Part shown: piece by piece, positions 6,962 through 15,986 of the stretch
Position numbering within the stretch: position 1 is the first letter of the stretch
Layout: the number at the start of each line of letters is the position of its first letter
Assembly (NCBI GenBank): GCA_000721275.1
Contig: JOFO01000003.1
Location: forward strand, 1-64,000
From: Microtetraspora glauca
Lineage (GTDB): Bacteria; Actinomycetota; Actinomycetes; Streptomycetales; Streptomycetaceae
Direction: 5' to 3'
DNA: 64,000 nucleotides
Translations under genes and position numbers: made by a program
The notes under the pieces: generated by a model
Told to the model about the DNA's origin: nothing
Databases searched by the model: none
Seen by the model: the letters and a program-made list of their open reading frames with translations, nothing else

Positions 6962-8494
6962 GTGCCAACTGAGGCCCATTCCATCGATCCGGCCTTCACG
7001 GCCCTGCCGCTGAGGGCGCTCGCCGACGCGGCGCTCGCGCGGGCGCGGGCGCTCGGTGCCGAGCACGCGGACTTCCGGCTCGAAAGGGTCCGCTCCGCCT
7101 CCTGGCGGCTGCGGGACGCCAAGCCGGCGGGCTCGTCGGACACCACCGACCTCGGCTACGCGGTGCGGGTGGTGCACGGCGGCGCCTGGGGGTTCGCCTC
7201 CGGGGTCGACCTCACCATGGACGGCGCCGCCCGGGTCGCCTCCCAGGCGGTGGCCATGGCCCAGCTGTCGGCGCGGGTGATCGCGGCGGCCGGGTCGGAC
7301 GAGCGGGTGGAGCTCGCGCCGGAGCCGGTGCACGCGGACAGGACGTGGGTCTCCTCGTACGGGATCGACCCGTTCTCCGTCCCCGCCGAGGAGAAGACCG
7401 CGCTGCTCGCCGACTGGTCGGCGCGGCTGCTGCGGGCCGACGGGGTGGCGCACGTGGACGCCTCGCTGCTCACGGTCTTCGAGAACAAGTTCTACGCGGA
7501 CACGGCGGGCACCGTCACCACCCAGCAGCGGGTGCGGCTCCACCCGGAGGTCACGGCGGTCGCCGTGGACGGCACCACCGGCGAGTTCGACTCGATGCGG
7601 ACGATCGCGCCGCCGGCCGGGCGCGGCTGGGAGTACCTGACGGGGACGGGCTGGGACTGGGACAAGGAGCTGGAGGAGATCCCGGAGCTGCTCGCCGAGA
7701 AGATGCGGGCGCCGAGCGTCCGGGCGGGCCGCTACGACCTGGTGGTCGACCCGTCCAACCTGTGGCTGACGATCCACGAGTCGATCGGCCACGCCACCGA
7801 GCTGGACCGGGCGCTGGGGTACGAGGCGGCGTACGCGGGCACCTCCTTCGCCACCTTCGACCAGCTGGGCAAGCTGGCGTACGGCTCCTCGGTGATGAAC
7901 GTGACGGGCGACCGCACGGCCGAGCACGGGCTGGCGACGATCGGGTACGACGACGAGGGCGTCGAGGCGCAGTCCTGGGACCTGGTGAAGGACGGCACGC
8001 TCGTCGGCTACCAGACGGACCGGCGGATCGCGGCGCTGACCGGCCTCGGGCGGTCCAACGGCTGCGCCTACGCGGACTCCCCCGCGCACGTGCCGGTGCA
8101 GCGGATGGCGAACGTGTCGCTCCAGCCCGACCCGGGCGGCCTGTCCACGGAGGACCTGATCGGCGGCGTCGAGCGGGGCATCTACGTGGTCGGCGACCGG
8201 TCCTGGTCGATCGACATGCAGCGGTACAACTTCCAGTTCACCGGCCAGCGCTTCTTCCGCATCGAGAACGGCCGGCTGGCCGGCCAGCTGCGGGACGTGG
8301 CCTACCAGGCCACCACCACCGACTTCTGGGGCTCCATGGAGCAGGTCGGCGGCCCGCAGACGTACGTCCTCGGCGGCGCCTTCAACTGCGGCAAGGCCCA
8401 GCCGGGCCAGGTCGCGGCCGTCTCGCACGGCTGCCCCTCCGCCCTCTTCCGGGGCGTCAACATCCTCAACACCACGCAGGAGGCCGGACGATGA
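6962..8494 (+). CDS. tldD: TldD-type metallopeptidase subunit
   Basis: Catalytic subunit of the TldD/TldE zinc protease, which cleaves unfolded peptides and matures some modified peptides. The 510-residue protein carries the TldD motif HESIGH at residues 272-277 (His272, Glu273, His277), absent from the partner. I chose GTG 6962 because AGGAGA lies 6-11 bases upstream; the open frame begins much earlier but that part is antisense to fabG. The stop overlaps the start of tldE by four bases (ATGA), so translation of the two subunits is coupled. Confidence 0.92.
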   Translation: MPTEAHSIDPAFTALPLRALADAALARARALGAEHADFRLERVRSASWRLRDAKPAGSSDTTDLGYAVRVVHGGAWGFASGVDLTMDGAARVASQAVAMAQLSARVIAAAGSDERVELAPEPVHADRTWVSSYGIDPFSVPAEEKTALLADWSARLLRADGVAHVDASLLTVFENKFYADTAGTVTTQQRVRLHPEVTAVAVDGTTGEFDSMRTIAPPAGRGWEYLTGTGWDWDKELEEIPELLAEKMRAPSVRAGRYDLVVDPSNLWLTIHESIGHATELDRALGYEAAYAGTSFATFDQLGKLAYGSSVMNVTGDRTAEHGLATIGYDDEGVEAQSWDLVKDGTLVGYQTDRRIAALTGLGRSNGCAYADSPAHVPVQRMANVSLQPDPGGLSTEDLIGGVERGIYVVGDRSWSIDMQRYNFQFTGQRFFRIENGRLAGQLRDVAYQATTTDFWGSMEQVGGPQTYVLGGAFNCGKAQPGQVAAVSHGCPSALFRGVNILNTTQEAGR

Positions 8495-9885
8495 GCAGCC
8501 GCGCCAGCAAGCCGTACGAGATCGTCGAGCGGGCGCTGGAGCTGTCCCGCGCGGACGGGTGCGTCGTCATCGCGGACGAGGAGTCCTCGGCCAACCTGCG
8601 CTGGGCGGGCAACGCGCTCACCACGAACGGCGTGACCCGGGGCCGTACCCTCACCGTGATCGCCACCGTGGACGGCGCCGAGGGCACCGCCTCCGGGGTG
8701 GTGTCCCGTTCCGCGGTGACCGCCGAGGACCTGGAGCCGCTGGTGCGGGCCGCGGAGGAGGCGGCGCGGGCGGCGGGGCCCGCCGAGGACGCGCAGCCGC
8801 TGGTGGAGGGGGTGCCCTCCTCCCCCGACTTCACCGACGCGCCCGCCGAGACCTCCTCGGCCGTCTTCGCCGACTTCGCGCCGGCGCTCGGCGAGGCGTT
8901 CGCCCGCGCCCGGGCCGGCGGCCGGGAGCTGTACGGCTTCGCGAACCACGAGCTGACCTCCACCTACCTGGGCACCACGACCGGGCTGCGGCTCCGGCAC
9001 GACCAGCCCAACGGCACCCTGGAGCTCAACGCCAAGTCGCCCGACCGGTCCCGCTCCGCCTGGGCCGGGCGCTCCACCCGCGACTTCAAGGACGTCGACC
9101 CGGCGGCGCTCGACGCCGAGCTGGCGGTCCGGCTGGGCTGGGCCGAGCGGCGGATCGAGCTGCCGGCCGGGCGGTACGAGACGCTGCTGCCGCCGACCGC
9201 CGTGGCCGACCTGCTGATCTACCAGCTGTGGTCGTCGATGGCGCGGGACGCGGTGGAGGGCCGTACGGTCTTCTCCCGGCCCGGCGGCGGCACCCGGCTC
9301 GGCGAGACCCTGTCGCCGCTGCCGCTGACGCTGCGCAGCGACCCGAACGAGCCGGGCCTGGAGTCCGCGCCCTTCGTGATCGCGCACGCCTCCGGCGACG
9401 ACGCCTCGGTGTTCGACAACGGCCTGCCGGTCGGTCCGGTGGAGTGGATGCGGGCCGGCGCGCTGGACCGGCTGATCACCACCCGGCACACGGCGGGCCT
9501 GACCGGTCTGCCGGTGGCGCCGGGGGCGGGGAACCTGATCCTGGACGGCGGCGGCGAGCGCCCGCTGGAGGAGATGGTGGCCGCCACCGAGCGCGGGCTG
9601 CTGCTGACCTGCCTCTGGTACATCCGCGAGGTGGACCCGGCGACGCTGCTGCTCACCGGTCTGACCCGGGACGGCGTGTACCTGGTCGAGAACGGCGAGG
9701 TGGTCGGCGAGGTCAACAACTTCCGGTTCAACGAGTCGCCGGTGGACCTGCTGTCGCGGGCCACCGAGGCGGGCCGGACGGAGCGGACGCTGCCGCGCGA
9801 GTGGAGCGACTGGTTCACCCGGGCGGCGATGCCCGCCCTGCGGGTGCCCGACTTCAACATGAGCTCGGTCAGCAAGGGCGTCTGA
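8491..9885 (+). CDS. TldE/PmbA-type protease partner subunit
   Basis: A 464-residue member of the TldD/PmbA (TldE) family, the non-catalytic partner: it lacks HExxxH but keeps the family fold features such as GNLILDGGGERPLEEMV and GVYLVENGEVVGEVNNFRFN toward the C-terminus. It starts inside the tldD stop (ATGA overlap), giving the usual 1:1 complex of the two subunits. The ATG at 8491 has GCAGGAGGCCGG upstream. Paired tldD-tldE genes are the norm in Streptomyces, and I see nothing nearby that would be a dedicated peptide substrate. Confidence 0.9.
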   Translation: MSSRASKPYEIVERALELSRADGCVVIADEESSANLRWAGNALTTNGVTRGRTLTVIATVDGAEGTASGVVSRSAVTAEDLEPLVRAAEEAARAAGPAEDAQPLVEGVPSSPDFTDAPAETSSAVFADFAPALGEAFARARAGGRELYGFANHELTSTYLGTTTGLRLRHDQPNGTLELNAKSPDRSRSAWAGRSTRDFKDVDPAALDAELAVRLGWAERRIELPAGRYETLLPPTAVADLLIYQLWSSMARDAVEGRTVFSRPGGGTRLGETLSPLPLTLRSDPNEPGLESAPFVIAHASGDDASVFDNGLPVGPVEWMRAGALDRLITTRHTAGLTGLPVAPGAGNLILDGGGERPLEEMVAATERGLLLTCLWYIREVDPATLLLTGLTRDGVYLVENGEVVGEVNNFRFNESPVDLLSRATEAGRTERTLPREWSDWFTRAAMPALRVPDFNMSSVSKGV

Positions 9886-9936
9886 CCCGCCTAGACTGGG
9901 CTGTCATCCCGTAACTAGCCAAGGAGACTGACGACC

Positions 9937-11205
9937 GTGACGGACATCGTCGACGAGCTGAAGTGGCGTGGGCTCTTCGCCCAGTCCACCGATGAGGACG
10001 CCCTGCGCAAGGCTCTCGCGGACGGTCCCGTCACGTTCTATTGCGGCTTCGACCCGACCGCGGCCAGTCTCCACGTCGGCCACCTGGTCCAGGTGCTCAC
10101 CGTCCGCCGGCTCCAGCAGGCCGGTCACCGGCCGCTGGCGCTGGTCGGCGGGGCCACCGGTCAGATCGGCGACCCGCGGCCGACGGCCGAGCGCACCCTG
10201 AACGATCCGGAGACGGTCGCGAACTGGGTGAACCGGCTGCGGTCCCAGATCGAGCCCTTCCTCTCCTTCGAGGGGGAGAACGCGGCGGTCATGGTGAACA
10301 ACCTGGACTGGACCGCCGGCATGTCGGCGATCGAGTTCCTGCGCGACATCGGCAAGCACTTCCGGGTCAACAAGATGCTGACCAAGGACTCCGTCGCACG
10401 CCGGCTGGAGTCCGAGCAGGGCATCAGCTACACCGAGTTCAGCTACCAGCTGCTCCAGGGCATGGACTTCCTGGAGCTGTACCGGCGCTACGGCTGCACG
10501 CTCCAGCAGGGCGGCTCGGACCAGTGGGGCAACCTGGTGGCCGGTCTCGACCTGATCCACAAGCTGGAGCCGGGCGCCGAGGTGCACGCGCTGGCGACGC
10601 CGCTGATGGTCAAGGCCGACGGCACCAAGTTCGGCAAGACCGAGGGCGGCGCCGTCTGGCTGGACCCGCAGATGACGACGCCGTACGCGTTCTACCAGTT
10701 CTGGCTGAACGTGGACGACCGGGACATCTCCACCTACATGCGGATCCTCTCCTTCAAGTCCCGCGAGGAGCTGGAGGAGCTGGAGGCGCAGACCGCCGAG
10801 CGGCCGCAGGCGCGGGCCGCCCAGCGGGCGCTCGCCGAGGAGCTGACGACGCTGGTGCACGGCGCCGAGCAGTGCGCGGCCGTCATCGGCGCGTCGAAGG
10901 CGCTGTTCGGGCAGGGCGACCTGGCCGAGCTGGACGAGGCGACGCTGGCCGCCGCGCTCTCCGAGCTGCCGCACGCCCGGGTGACCGAGCTGGGCCAGGT
11001 CGTGGACCTGTTCGCCGAGGTCGGTCTGGTGGCGAGCAAGTCGGCCGCGCGGCGCACGGTGAAGGAGGGCGGCGCCTACGTGAACAACGCGAAGGTGACC
11101 GCCGAGGACGCCGTCGTCGAGGCCGGCGAGCTGCTGCACGGCCGGTGGCTGGTGCTGCGGCGCGGCAAGAAGAACCTGGCCGCGATCGAGTACGCGGGCG
11201 CCTGA
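9937..11205 (+). CDS. tyrS: Tyrosyl-tRNA synthetase
   Basis: Charges tRNA-Tyr in the cytoplasm. The 422-residue class I synthetase has the Rossmann core with the HIGH-like HVGHL (near residue 47), the tyrosine site [14 protein letters not shown], the KMSKS-like KFGKTEGG, and a C-terminal S4 RNA-binding domain (from about residue 350, [18 protein letters not shown]). The length is that of bacterial TyrRS. The GTG start has AAGGAG 11-16 bases upstream. No T-box is seen in the short 51-base leader. A strong terminator follows the stop. Confidence 0.96.
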   Translation: MTDIVDELKWRGLFAQSTDEDALRKALADGPVTFYCGFDPTAASLHVGHLVQVLTVRRLQQAGHRPLALVGGATGQIGDPRPTAERTLNDPETVANWVNRLRSQIEPFLSFEGENAAVMVNNLDWTAGMSAIEFLRDIGKHFRVNKMLTKDSVARRLESEQGISYTEFSYQLLQGMDFLELYRRYGCTLQQGGSDQWGNLVAGLDLIHKLEPGAEVHALATPLMVKADGTKFGKTEGGAVWLDPQMTTPYAFYQFWLNVDDRDISTYMRILSFKSREELEELEAQTAERPQARAAQRALAEELTTLVHGAEQCAAVIGASKALFGQGDLAELDEATLAAALSELPHARVTELGQVVDLFAEVGLVASKSAARRTVKEGGAYVNNAKVTAEDAVVEAGELLHGRWLVLRRGKKNLAAIEYAGA

Positions 11206-11226
11206 GTCGGCGGCTCACCACGCCCG

Positions 11227-11262
11227 GGAGGCCCGGTACGGCGACTGCCGTACCGGGCCTCC
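11227..11262 (+). terminator. Intrinsic terminator after tyrS
   Basis: Perfect 15-bp stem GGAGGCCCGGTACGG (11227-11241) with its complement at 11248-11262, and a 6-base loop CGACTG. It is followed by a T-rich run (GTGTCTTCCGTGTTCTT). It separates tyrS from the convergent small membrane protein gene and may end both. Confidence 0.85.
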
Positions 11263-11300
11263 GGTGTCTTCCGTGTTCTTGCGCGCCGGTCAGGCGCCGG

Positions 11301-11576
11301 TCAGGCGCGCCTTCTGGTGCCCTTCATGGAGGCCCAGAGCATGTCGCCGACGCCGACCACGACCACGGCACCGATGAGCTGGAGCAGGTGCCGGATCCAG
11401 TCGATGCCCTTGGTGTCGTTGACGCCGATCCAGGTGGCGACCGCGTTGCCCAGGACGCTGCCCAGAATGCCGAAGATCACCGTCAGCCAGAGTGGGATCT
11501 GCTGTTTCCCCGGGAGGATCGCCTTCGCGAGCAGACCCAGGACCAGACCGACGACGATCGCCCACAACCAACTCAT
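11301..11576 (-). CDS. GlsB/YeaQ/YmgE-family stress membrane protein
   Basis: A 91-residue protein with three hydrophobic segments and the family pattern GLVLGLLAKAILPGKQ followed by GILGSVLGNAVATWIG. Transglycosylase-associated/GlsB-type proteins of this size are found in many bacteria and respond to stress; no enzyme activity is established for them. AAAGGAGGCGG just before the ATG is an exceptionally strong ribosome site, suggesting high expression. The C-terminus (GTRRRA) is basic. It stands alone between converging tyrS and a divergent DUF3099 gene. Confidence 0.85.
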   Translation of the reverse strand: MSWLWAIVVGLVLGLLAKAILPGKQQIPLWLTVIFGILGSVLGNAVATWIGVNDTKGIDWIRHLLQLIGAVVVVGVGDMLWASMKGTRRRA

Positions 11577-11719
11577 ATCCGCCTCCTTTGCGCATGTGGC
11601 CCCAGTTTCGACCCGTAAGCCATACGGCGCATGTCGGGCGCCGCCGTACGAGCCCCGGTCTCGTCGGCCCGGAGGGCGGGGCGTACCGTGGAAAAGAGGT
11701 CCGGACGGGGAGGTCCGGC

Positions 11720-12088
11720 GTGAGCTGCGGGTGGTGGAACGCGATGCGGAAGCGCGGAGAGCCGGAGGTCTTCCGGATCACCGGGGCCCGGCAGGGGCTC
11801 GCGGACGACGTCCGGGGCAGGCAGCGGCGCTATGTGATCTCGATGTCGGTCCGGACGCTCTCCGTGATCGCGGCGGCGGTGCTGTGGAACGTGGAGCGGC
11901 ACGTGGCGATCGTCGCGCTGGCGCTGGGGGTGCTGCTGCCGTACATCGCGGTGGTGATCGCGAACGCGGGGCGCGAGTCGACGCCGAAGCTGCCGTCGGC
12001 GTATCTGTCCGCGCCGGTGCGGCCGGCCCTCGGCCCGGCCGACGGCGGGGCGGAATCCGGAGCGGAACGGCCGTACGGGCACGCCTGA
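11720..12088 (+). CDS. DUF3099 membrane protein
   Basis: A roughly 122-residue protein with the DUF3099 pattern EVFRITGARQGLADDVRGRQ followed by two close hydrophobic helices (about residues 42-80) and a polar, glycine-rich tail. I chose GTG 11720 because GGGGAGG lies 7 bases upstream; ATG 11744 is an alternative that would remove eight residues (VSCGWWNA). Function unknown. It is divergent from the GlsB-type gene, with 143 bases between them. Confidence 0.7.
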   Translation: MSCGWWNAMRKRGEPEVFRITGARQGLADDVRGRQRRYVISMSVRTLSVIAAAVLWNVERHVAIVALALGVLLPYIAVVIANAGRESTPKLPSAYLSAPVRPALGPADGGAESGAERPYGHA

Positions 12089-12301
12089 GGCGGACCCCTG
12101 TGCCCCGGTCACGGAACGTGGCGGGAACGCCGCCGGGAACCTCAAGAAAAGCTCAGATCAATCATGAAGTTCCGGTGCACCGCACCGGGGGTGCCGTGAC
12201 ATACTGCGTACGCGCTCCGCATCCCCCGTCGGAGCGACGGACCGATGCCGGGCAGCTCCCCCCGTGGCTGCTCGGCATCGCCCTTGCTGGACAATGTTCC
12301 G

Positions 12302-12568
12302 GTGATCAATGGTCCCGTGAGTGACGAGAAGCCGGTCTGCTCCGCGAAGGGCTGCCGGGCCGACGCCGTGTGGGTGCTCGCCTGGAACAACCCCAAGGTG
12401 CACACGCCGGAGCGGCGCAAGACCTGGCTCGCCTGCGACGAGCACCGCGAGCACCTCTCCCAGTTCCTGGGCGTGCGGGGGTTCCTGAAGGACGTCGTTC
12501 CGTTCGCCGAGTGGGACGAGGACGGGACGGGCGGGCCGGAGGCCGGGGACTCAGCCGCCGATCGCTGA
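12302..12568 (+). CDS. Small Cys/His protein, possible zinc binder
   Basis: An 88-residue protein with KPVCSAKGC near the N-terminus and LACDEHREH later, a C-x4-C plus C-x2-H set that could hold one zinc. The sequence between (AVWVLAWNNPKVHTPERRKTW) is Trp-rich. I recognise it as a conserved actinobacterial small protein but not its function. Start: GTG 12302 or GTG 12317; neither has a ribosome site, so leaderless translation is possible. Its last 18 bases overlap the 3' end of moaA on the other strand. Confidence 0.72.
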   Translation: MINGPVSDEKPVCSAKGCRADAVWVLAWNNPKVHTPERRKTWLACDEHREHLSQFLGVRGFLKDVVPFAEWDEDGTGGPEAGDSAADR

Positions 12569-13540
12569 CATCGGACGGTCGGGCTGGAGGAAGCTCGGGT
12601 CGTCCAGGCCCGAGCCGGCCTTCTTCCCCCACATCGCCTTCTTCCACAGCGCGGCGACGTCGGCGTCCGGAGCGTCCGAGCGGAGGACGGCCCGCAGGTC
12701 GGTCTCCTCGGAGGCGAAGAGGCAGGTGCGGATCTGGCCGTCGGCGGTGAGCCGGGTGCGGTCGCAGGCCCGGCAGAACGGGCGGGTGACGGAGGCGATG
12801 ACGCCGACCGTGTGCGGTCCGCCGTCGACGACCCAGCGCTCGGCCGGGGCGGAGCCGCGCTCGTCGGCGCCCTCCTCGGTGAGGGTGAAGCGGGTGCGGA
12901 GGGAGTCCAGGATGTCGCCGGCGGTGATCATGCCGTCGCGCTTCCAGCCGTGCTGGGCGTCGAGCGGCATCTGCTCGATGAAGCGGAGCTCGTACCCCTG
13001 CTCCATCGCCCAGGCGAGGAGGTCGGGGGCCTCGTCCTCGTTGAGCCCCGGCATCAGGACCGCGTTGACCTTCACGGGGGTGAGGCCGGCGTCGCGGGCG
13101 GCGGCCATGCCGTCGAGGACGTCGTGGTGGCGGTCGCGGCGGGTGAGGGTCTTGAAGACCTCGGGCCGCAGGGTGTCCAGCGAGACGTTGACCCGGTCGA
13201 GGCCGGCGGCCTTGAGGGCGGCGGCGGTGCGCTTCAGTCCGATGCCGTTGGTGGTCAGGGACATCTTCGGGCGGGGCTCCAGGGCGGCGCAGCGCTCGAC
13301 GATCCCGACGAGGCCGGGGCGGAGCAGCGGCTCGCCGCCGGTGAAGCGGACCTCGGTGACGCCGAGGTCGGTGACGGCGATCCGGATGAGCCGGACGATC
13401 TCGTCGTCGGTGAGGAGGTCGGGCTTGGCCAGCCACTGCAGGCCCTCTTCGGGCATGCAGTAGGTGCAGCGCAGATTGCACCGGTCCGTGAGGGAAACGC
13501 GCAGGTCGGTGGCGACTCGGCCGTACGTGTCGAGGAGCAC
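12551..13540 (-). CDS. moaA: GTP 3',8-cyclase MoaA
   Basis: Radical SAM enzyme that starts molybdenum-cofactor synthesis by converting GTP to 3',8-cyclo-GTP. The 329-residue protein has the radical SAM cluster motif CNLRCTYC (Cys21, Cys25, Cys28), the FTGGEPLLRPGL motif, the second cluster (PFCRACDR ... TCLF) and ends in Gly-Gly, all features of MoaA. The start is a GTG with GGGGAGGGG upstream. No other moa gene is in the window. Confidence 0.95.
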   Translation of the reverse strand: MLLDTYGRVATDLRVSLTDRCNLRCTYCMPEEGLQWLAKPDLLTDDEIVRLIRIAVTDLGVTEVRFTGGEPLLRPGLVGIVERCAALEPRPKMSLTTNGIGLKRTAAALKAAGLDRVNVSLDTLRPEVFKTLTRRDRHHDVLDGMAAARDAGLTPVKVNAVLMPGLNEDEAPDLLAWAMEQGYELRFIEQMPLDAQHGWKRDGMITAGDILDSLRTRFTLTEEGADERGSAPAERWVVDGGPHTVGVIASVTRPFCRACDRTRLTADGQIRTCLFASEETDLRAVLRSDAPDADVAALWKKAMWGKKAGSGLDDPSFLQPDRPMSAIGG

Positions 13541-13631
13541 GGTCCCCCTCCCCTTCTCCAGGTTCGCTTCTTTTCCCGAGCCTACGTGACGGCGCGGACA
13601 TCGGGCAGGGCCCGATTGTCACGAGGACGGC

Positions 13632-13667
13632 GCCGGCCGCGTCGTAGGACCCTACGACGCGGCCGGC
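13632..13667 (-). terminator. Terminator of the symporter operon
   Basis: A near-perfect 17-bp hairpin, GCCGGCCGCGTCGTAGG (13632-13648) with its complement at 13651-13667 and only two unpaired bases, begins 20 bases after the symporter stop. It separates the symporter operon from the promoter of moaA downstream on the same strand. Confidence 0.8.
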
Positions 13668-13686
13668 CTCGGAGCGGTGCGACGCG

Positions 13687-15342
13687 TCAGTGCTGGACGG
13701 CGGCGGCGGTGCCGACGCCGGTGAGGGACTTGACCTCCAGTTCGGCGTACTTGCCCGCGTCCGGCTCCTCCTTGGAGAGGAGGGAGCCGAGCCAGCCGAG
13801 GAGGAAGCCGAGCGGGATGGAGACGAGGCCGGGGTTCTCCAGCGGGAACCAGTGGAAGTCGACGCCCTTGAACATCGAGCTCGGGCCGCCGGAGACGACC
13901 GGGGAGAAGAGGACGAGGACGACGGAGGAGACCAGGCCGCCGTAGATCGACCAGAGCGCGCCCTGGGTGGTGAACCGCTTCCAGAACAGCGAGTAGAGGA
14001 TCGTCGGCAGGTTGGCGGAGGCGGCGACCGCGAACGCGAGGGCGACCAGGCCGGCGACGTTGAGGTCGCGGGCGAGGGCGCCGAGGGCGATCGAGACGAT
14101 GCCGATGAAGACCGTGGACCAGCGGGCGGCCCGCATCTCCTGCTTCTCGGTGGCCTGTCCGCGCTTGATCACGTTGGCGTAGATGTCGTGCGCGAAGGAC
14201 GAGGAGGACGCGAGGGTCAGTCCGGCGACGACGGCCAGGATGGTGGCGAAGGCGACGGCCGAGATGACGGCGAGGAGGATGGCGCCGGCGGTGGAGTCGG
14301 CGCCGCCGCCGACCTCCAGGGCGGTCAGCGGGGCCGCGGTGTTGCCGGCCTTGTTGGAGGAGGTGATGGTCTCCGGGCTCAGCAGGGCGGCGGCACCGAA
14401 GCCGAGGACGATCGTCATCAGGTAGAAGGCGCCGATGATGCCGATGGCCCAGTTGACCGACTTCCGGGCGGCCTGCGCGGTCGGCACCGTGTAGAAGCGG
14501 ATCAGGATGTGCGGCAGGCCGGCGGTGCCGAGGACGAGGGCGATGCCGAGGGAGAGGAAGTCGAGCTTCGAGATCTCCGTGACGCCGTACTTGAGGCCGG
14601 GCTCCAGGAAGGCGTCGCCCTTGCCGCTGTTGGTGGCGGCGGCGCCGAGCAGGTCGGAGAGGTTGAAGTCGAACTTCAGCAGGATGAGGAAGGTGATGAG
14701 GAGGGTGCCGGCGATGAGCAGCACCGCCTTCACCATCTGCACCCAGGTGGTGCCCTTCATGCCGCCGATGGTGACGTAGACGATCATCAGGACGCCGACG
14801 AGGGCGACGATCGCGATCTTGCCGCCGTCGCTGGAGATGCCGAGGAGCAGCGAGACGAGGACGCCGGCGCCGGCCATCTGGGCGAGCAGGTAGAAGATCG
14901 AGACGACGATGGTGGAGGTGCCGGCGGCGGTGCGGACCGGGCGCTGGCGCATCCGGTAGGCGAGGACGTCGCCCATGGTGAAGCGGCCGGAGTTGCGGAG
15001 CGGTTCGGCGACCAGGAGCAGGGCGACGAGCCAGGCGACGAGGAAGCCGATGGAGTAGAGGAAGCCGTCGTAGCCGTAGAGGGCGATGGCGCCGGAGATG
15101 CCGAGGAAGGACGCGGCGGACATGTAGTCGCCGGAGATCGCGAGGCCGTTCTGGAAGCCGGTGAACTGCCCGCCGCCGGCGTAGAAGTCGGCGGCGCTGC
15201 GGGTCTGCCGGCCGGCCCAGACGGTGATGGCGAGGGTGGCGATCACGAAGGCCGCGAAGAGGGCGATGATCAGCGGCCGGTGCTCGGTGGTGGCGTTGCC
15301 GGCGGCGAGCAGGGCGGGGGCGGTGGCGAGGGTGCTGCTCAT
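13687..15342 (-). CDS. Sodium:solute symporter, ActP-like
   Basis: A 551-residue membrane protein of the SSS family with about 13 hydrophobic segments. The N-terminal region ITVWAGRQTRSAADFYAGGG and NGLAISGDYMSAASFLGISG matches the cation/acetate symporter ActP group, so short monocarboxylates such as acetate are the likely substrate with sodium. It follows a DUF485 gene with a 4-base overlap (ATGA); the DUF485-symporter pair is the common yjcH-actP arrangement and supports the call. Confidence 0.88.
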   Translation of the reverse strand: MSSTLATAPALLAAGNATTEHRPLIIALFAAFVIATLAITVWAGRQTRSAADFYAGGGQFTGFQNGLAISGDYMSAASFLGISGAIALYGYDGFLYSIGFLVAWLVALLLVAEPLRNSGRFTMGDVLAYRMRQRPVRTAAGTSTIVVSIFYLLAQMAGAGVLVSLLLGISSDGGKIAIVALVGVLMIVYVTIGGMKGTTWVQMVKAVLLIAGTLLITFLILLKFDFNLSDLLGAAATNSGKGDAFLEPGLKYGVTEISKLDFLSLGIALVLGTAGLPHILIRFYTVPTAQAARKSVNWAIGIIGAFYLMTIVLGFGAAALLSPETITSSNKAGNTAAPLTALEVGGGADSTAGAILLAVISAVAFATILAVVAGLTLASSSSFAHDIYANVIKRGQATEKQEMRAARWSTVFIGIVSIALGALARDLNVAGLVALAFAVAASANLPTILYSLFWKRFTTQGALWSIYGGLVSSVVLVLFSPVVSGGPSSMFKGVDFHWFPLENPGLVSIPLGFLLGWLGSLLSKEEPDAGKYAELEVKSLTGVGTAAAVQH

Positions 15343-15713
15343 GCGTCGCCCTCCAGTCGGGCCTTGATGGCCTCGCCCTTGGGGTCGAGGCTGCGGGCGG
15401 CGTGGCGGGAGTAGAGCCAGGCGATGAGGAACGTGGTGGCGAACTGGCCGAGGCCGAGGACGAGCGCCACGTTGATGTTGCCGAAGAGGCGGGTGCCCAT
15501 GAAGCCGCCCGCGTAGTTGGAGAGCAGCACGTAGAGCAGGTACCAGGCGATGAAGGCGATCGTGAGGGGGAACGCGAAGGAGCGGTAGGTGCGGCGGAGT
15601 TCGCCGAACTCCTCGCTCGCCTGGACCTCGACGAACTGCTCCGTGGTGGGCCGGGCGGGGCCGGGGTCGGTCCCGGAGCCCTTTCTCTGCGGCGGCGGTG
15701 CTTCGGTAGCCAC
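15339..15713 (-). CDS. DUF485 membrane protein (YjcH-like)
   Basis: A 124-residue protein with a proline-rich soluble head (to about residue 35) and the DUF485 region: SEEFGELRRTYRSFAFP, then two transmembrane helices (about 52-72 and 85-105) and a basic end. Such proteins sit next to ActP-type acetate symporters. I chose the GTG at 15713, preceded by GAGGAGA; the frame is open upstream without coding character. The stop overlaps the symporter start. Confidence 0.85.
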   Translation of the reverse strand: MATEAPPPQRKGSGTDPGPARPTTEQFVEVQASEEFGELRRTYRSFAFPLTIAFIAWYLLYVLLSNYAGGFMGTRLFGNINVALVLGLGQFATTFLIAWLYSRHAARSLDPKGEAIKARLEGDA

Positions 15714-15888
15714 GGAATCTCCTCGTGACGCGGGGACGGACGGCATGGTCAAGGGGGCCTCACCGGGGGGTGCGGGAACGGGGCGCCTGCTGGAGCCCCT
15801 CCCCTGCTCAACGGCACGGAGCCGGATGCGAAGTGGTTCAGCGGAGTGGATTTCTCCGCGGGAATCTTCATGAAGTCTTCTCAACTCA

Positions 15889-15917
15889 TTGATGCGCGGG
15901 GAGGGGGGCGATAGCTT
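15889..15917 (+). promoter_or_regulatory. Probable promoter of the subtilisin gene
   Basis: TTGATG (15889-15894), a 17-base spacer, and TAGCTT (15912-15917) match a vegetative sigma (HrdB-like) promoter, placing transcription start about 65 bases before the ATG at 15987. A perfect CTTCATGAAG palindrome lies just upstream at 15866-15875. Confidence 0.45.
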
Positions 15918-15986
15918 CACTCGTCATGCACCTGACCGTGCGCAACCCCGTGCCCGGTCAGTACATACGGATGATGTGGAGAACCC

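Noticed and set aside
13690..15414. 574-codon plus-strand frame opposite the symporter
   Set aside because: Asp/Gly/Glu-rich mirror of membrane-protein codons; no domain is seen.
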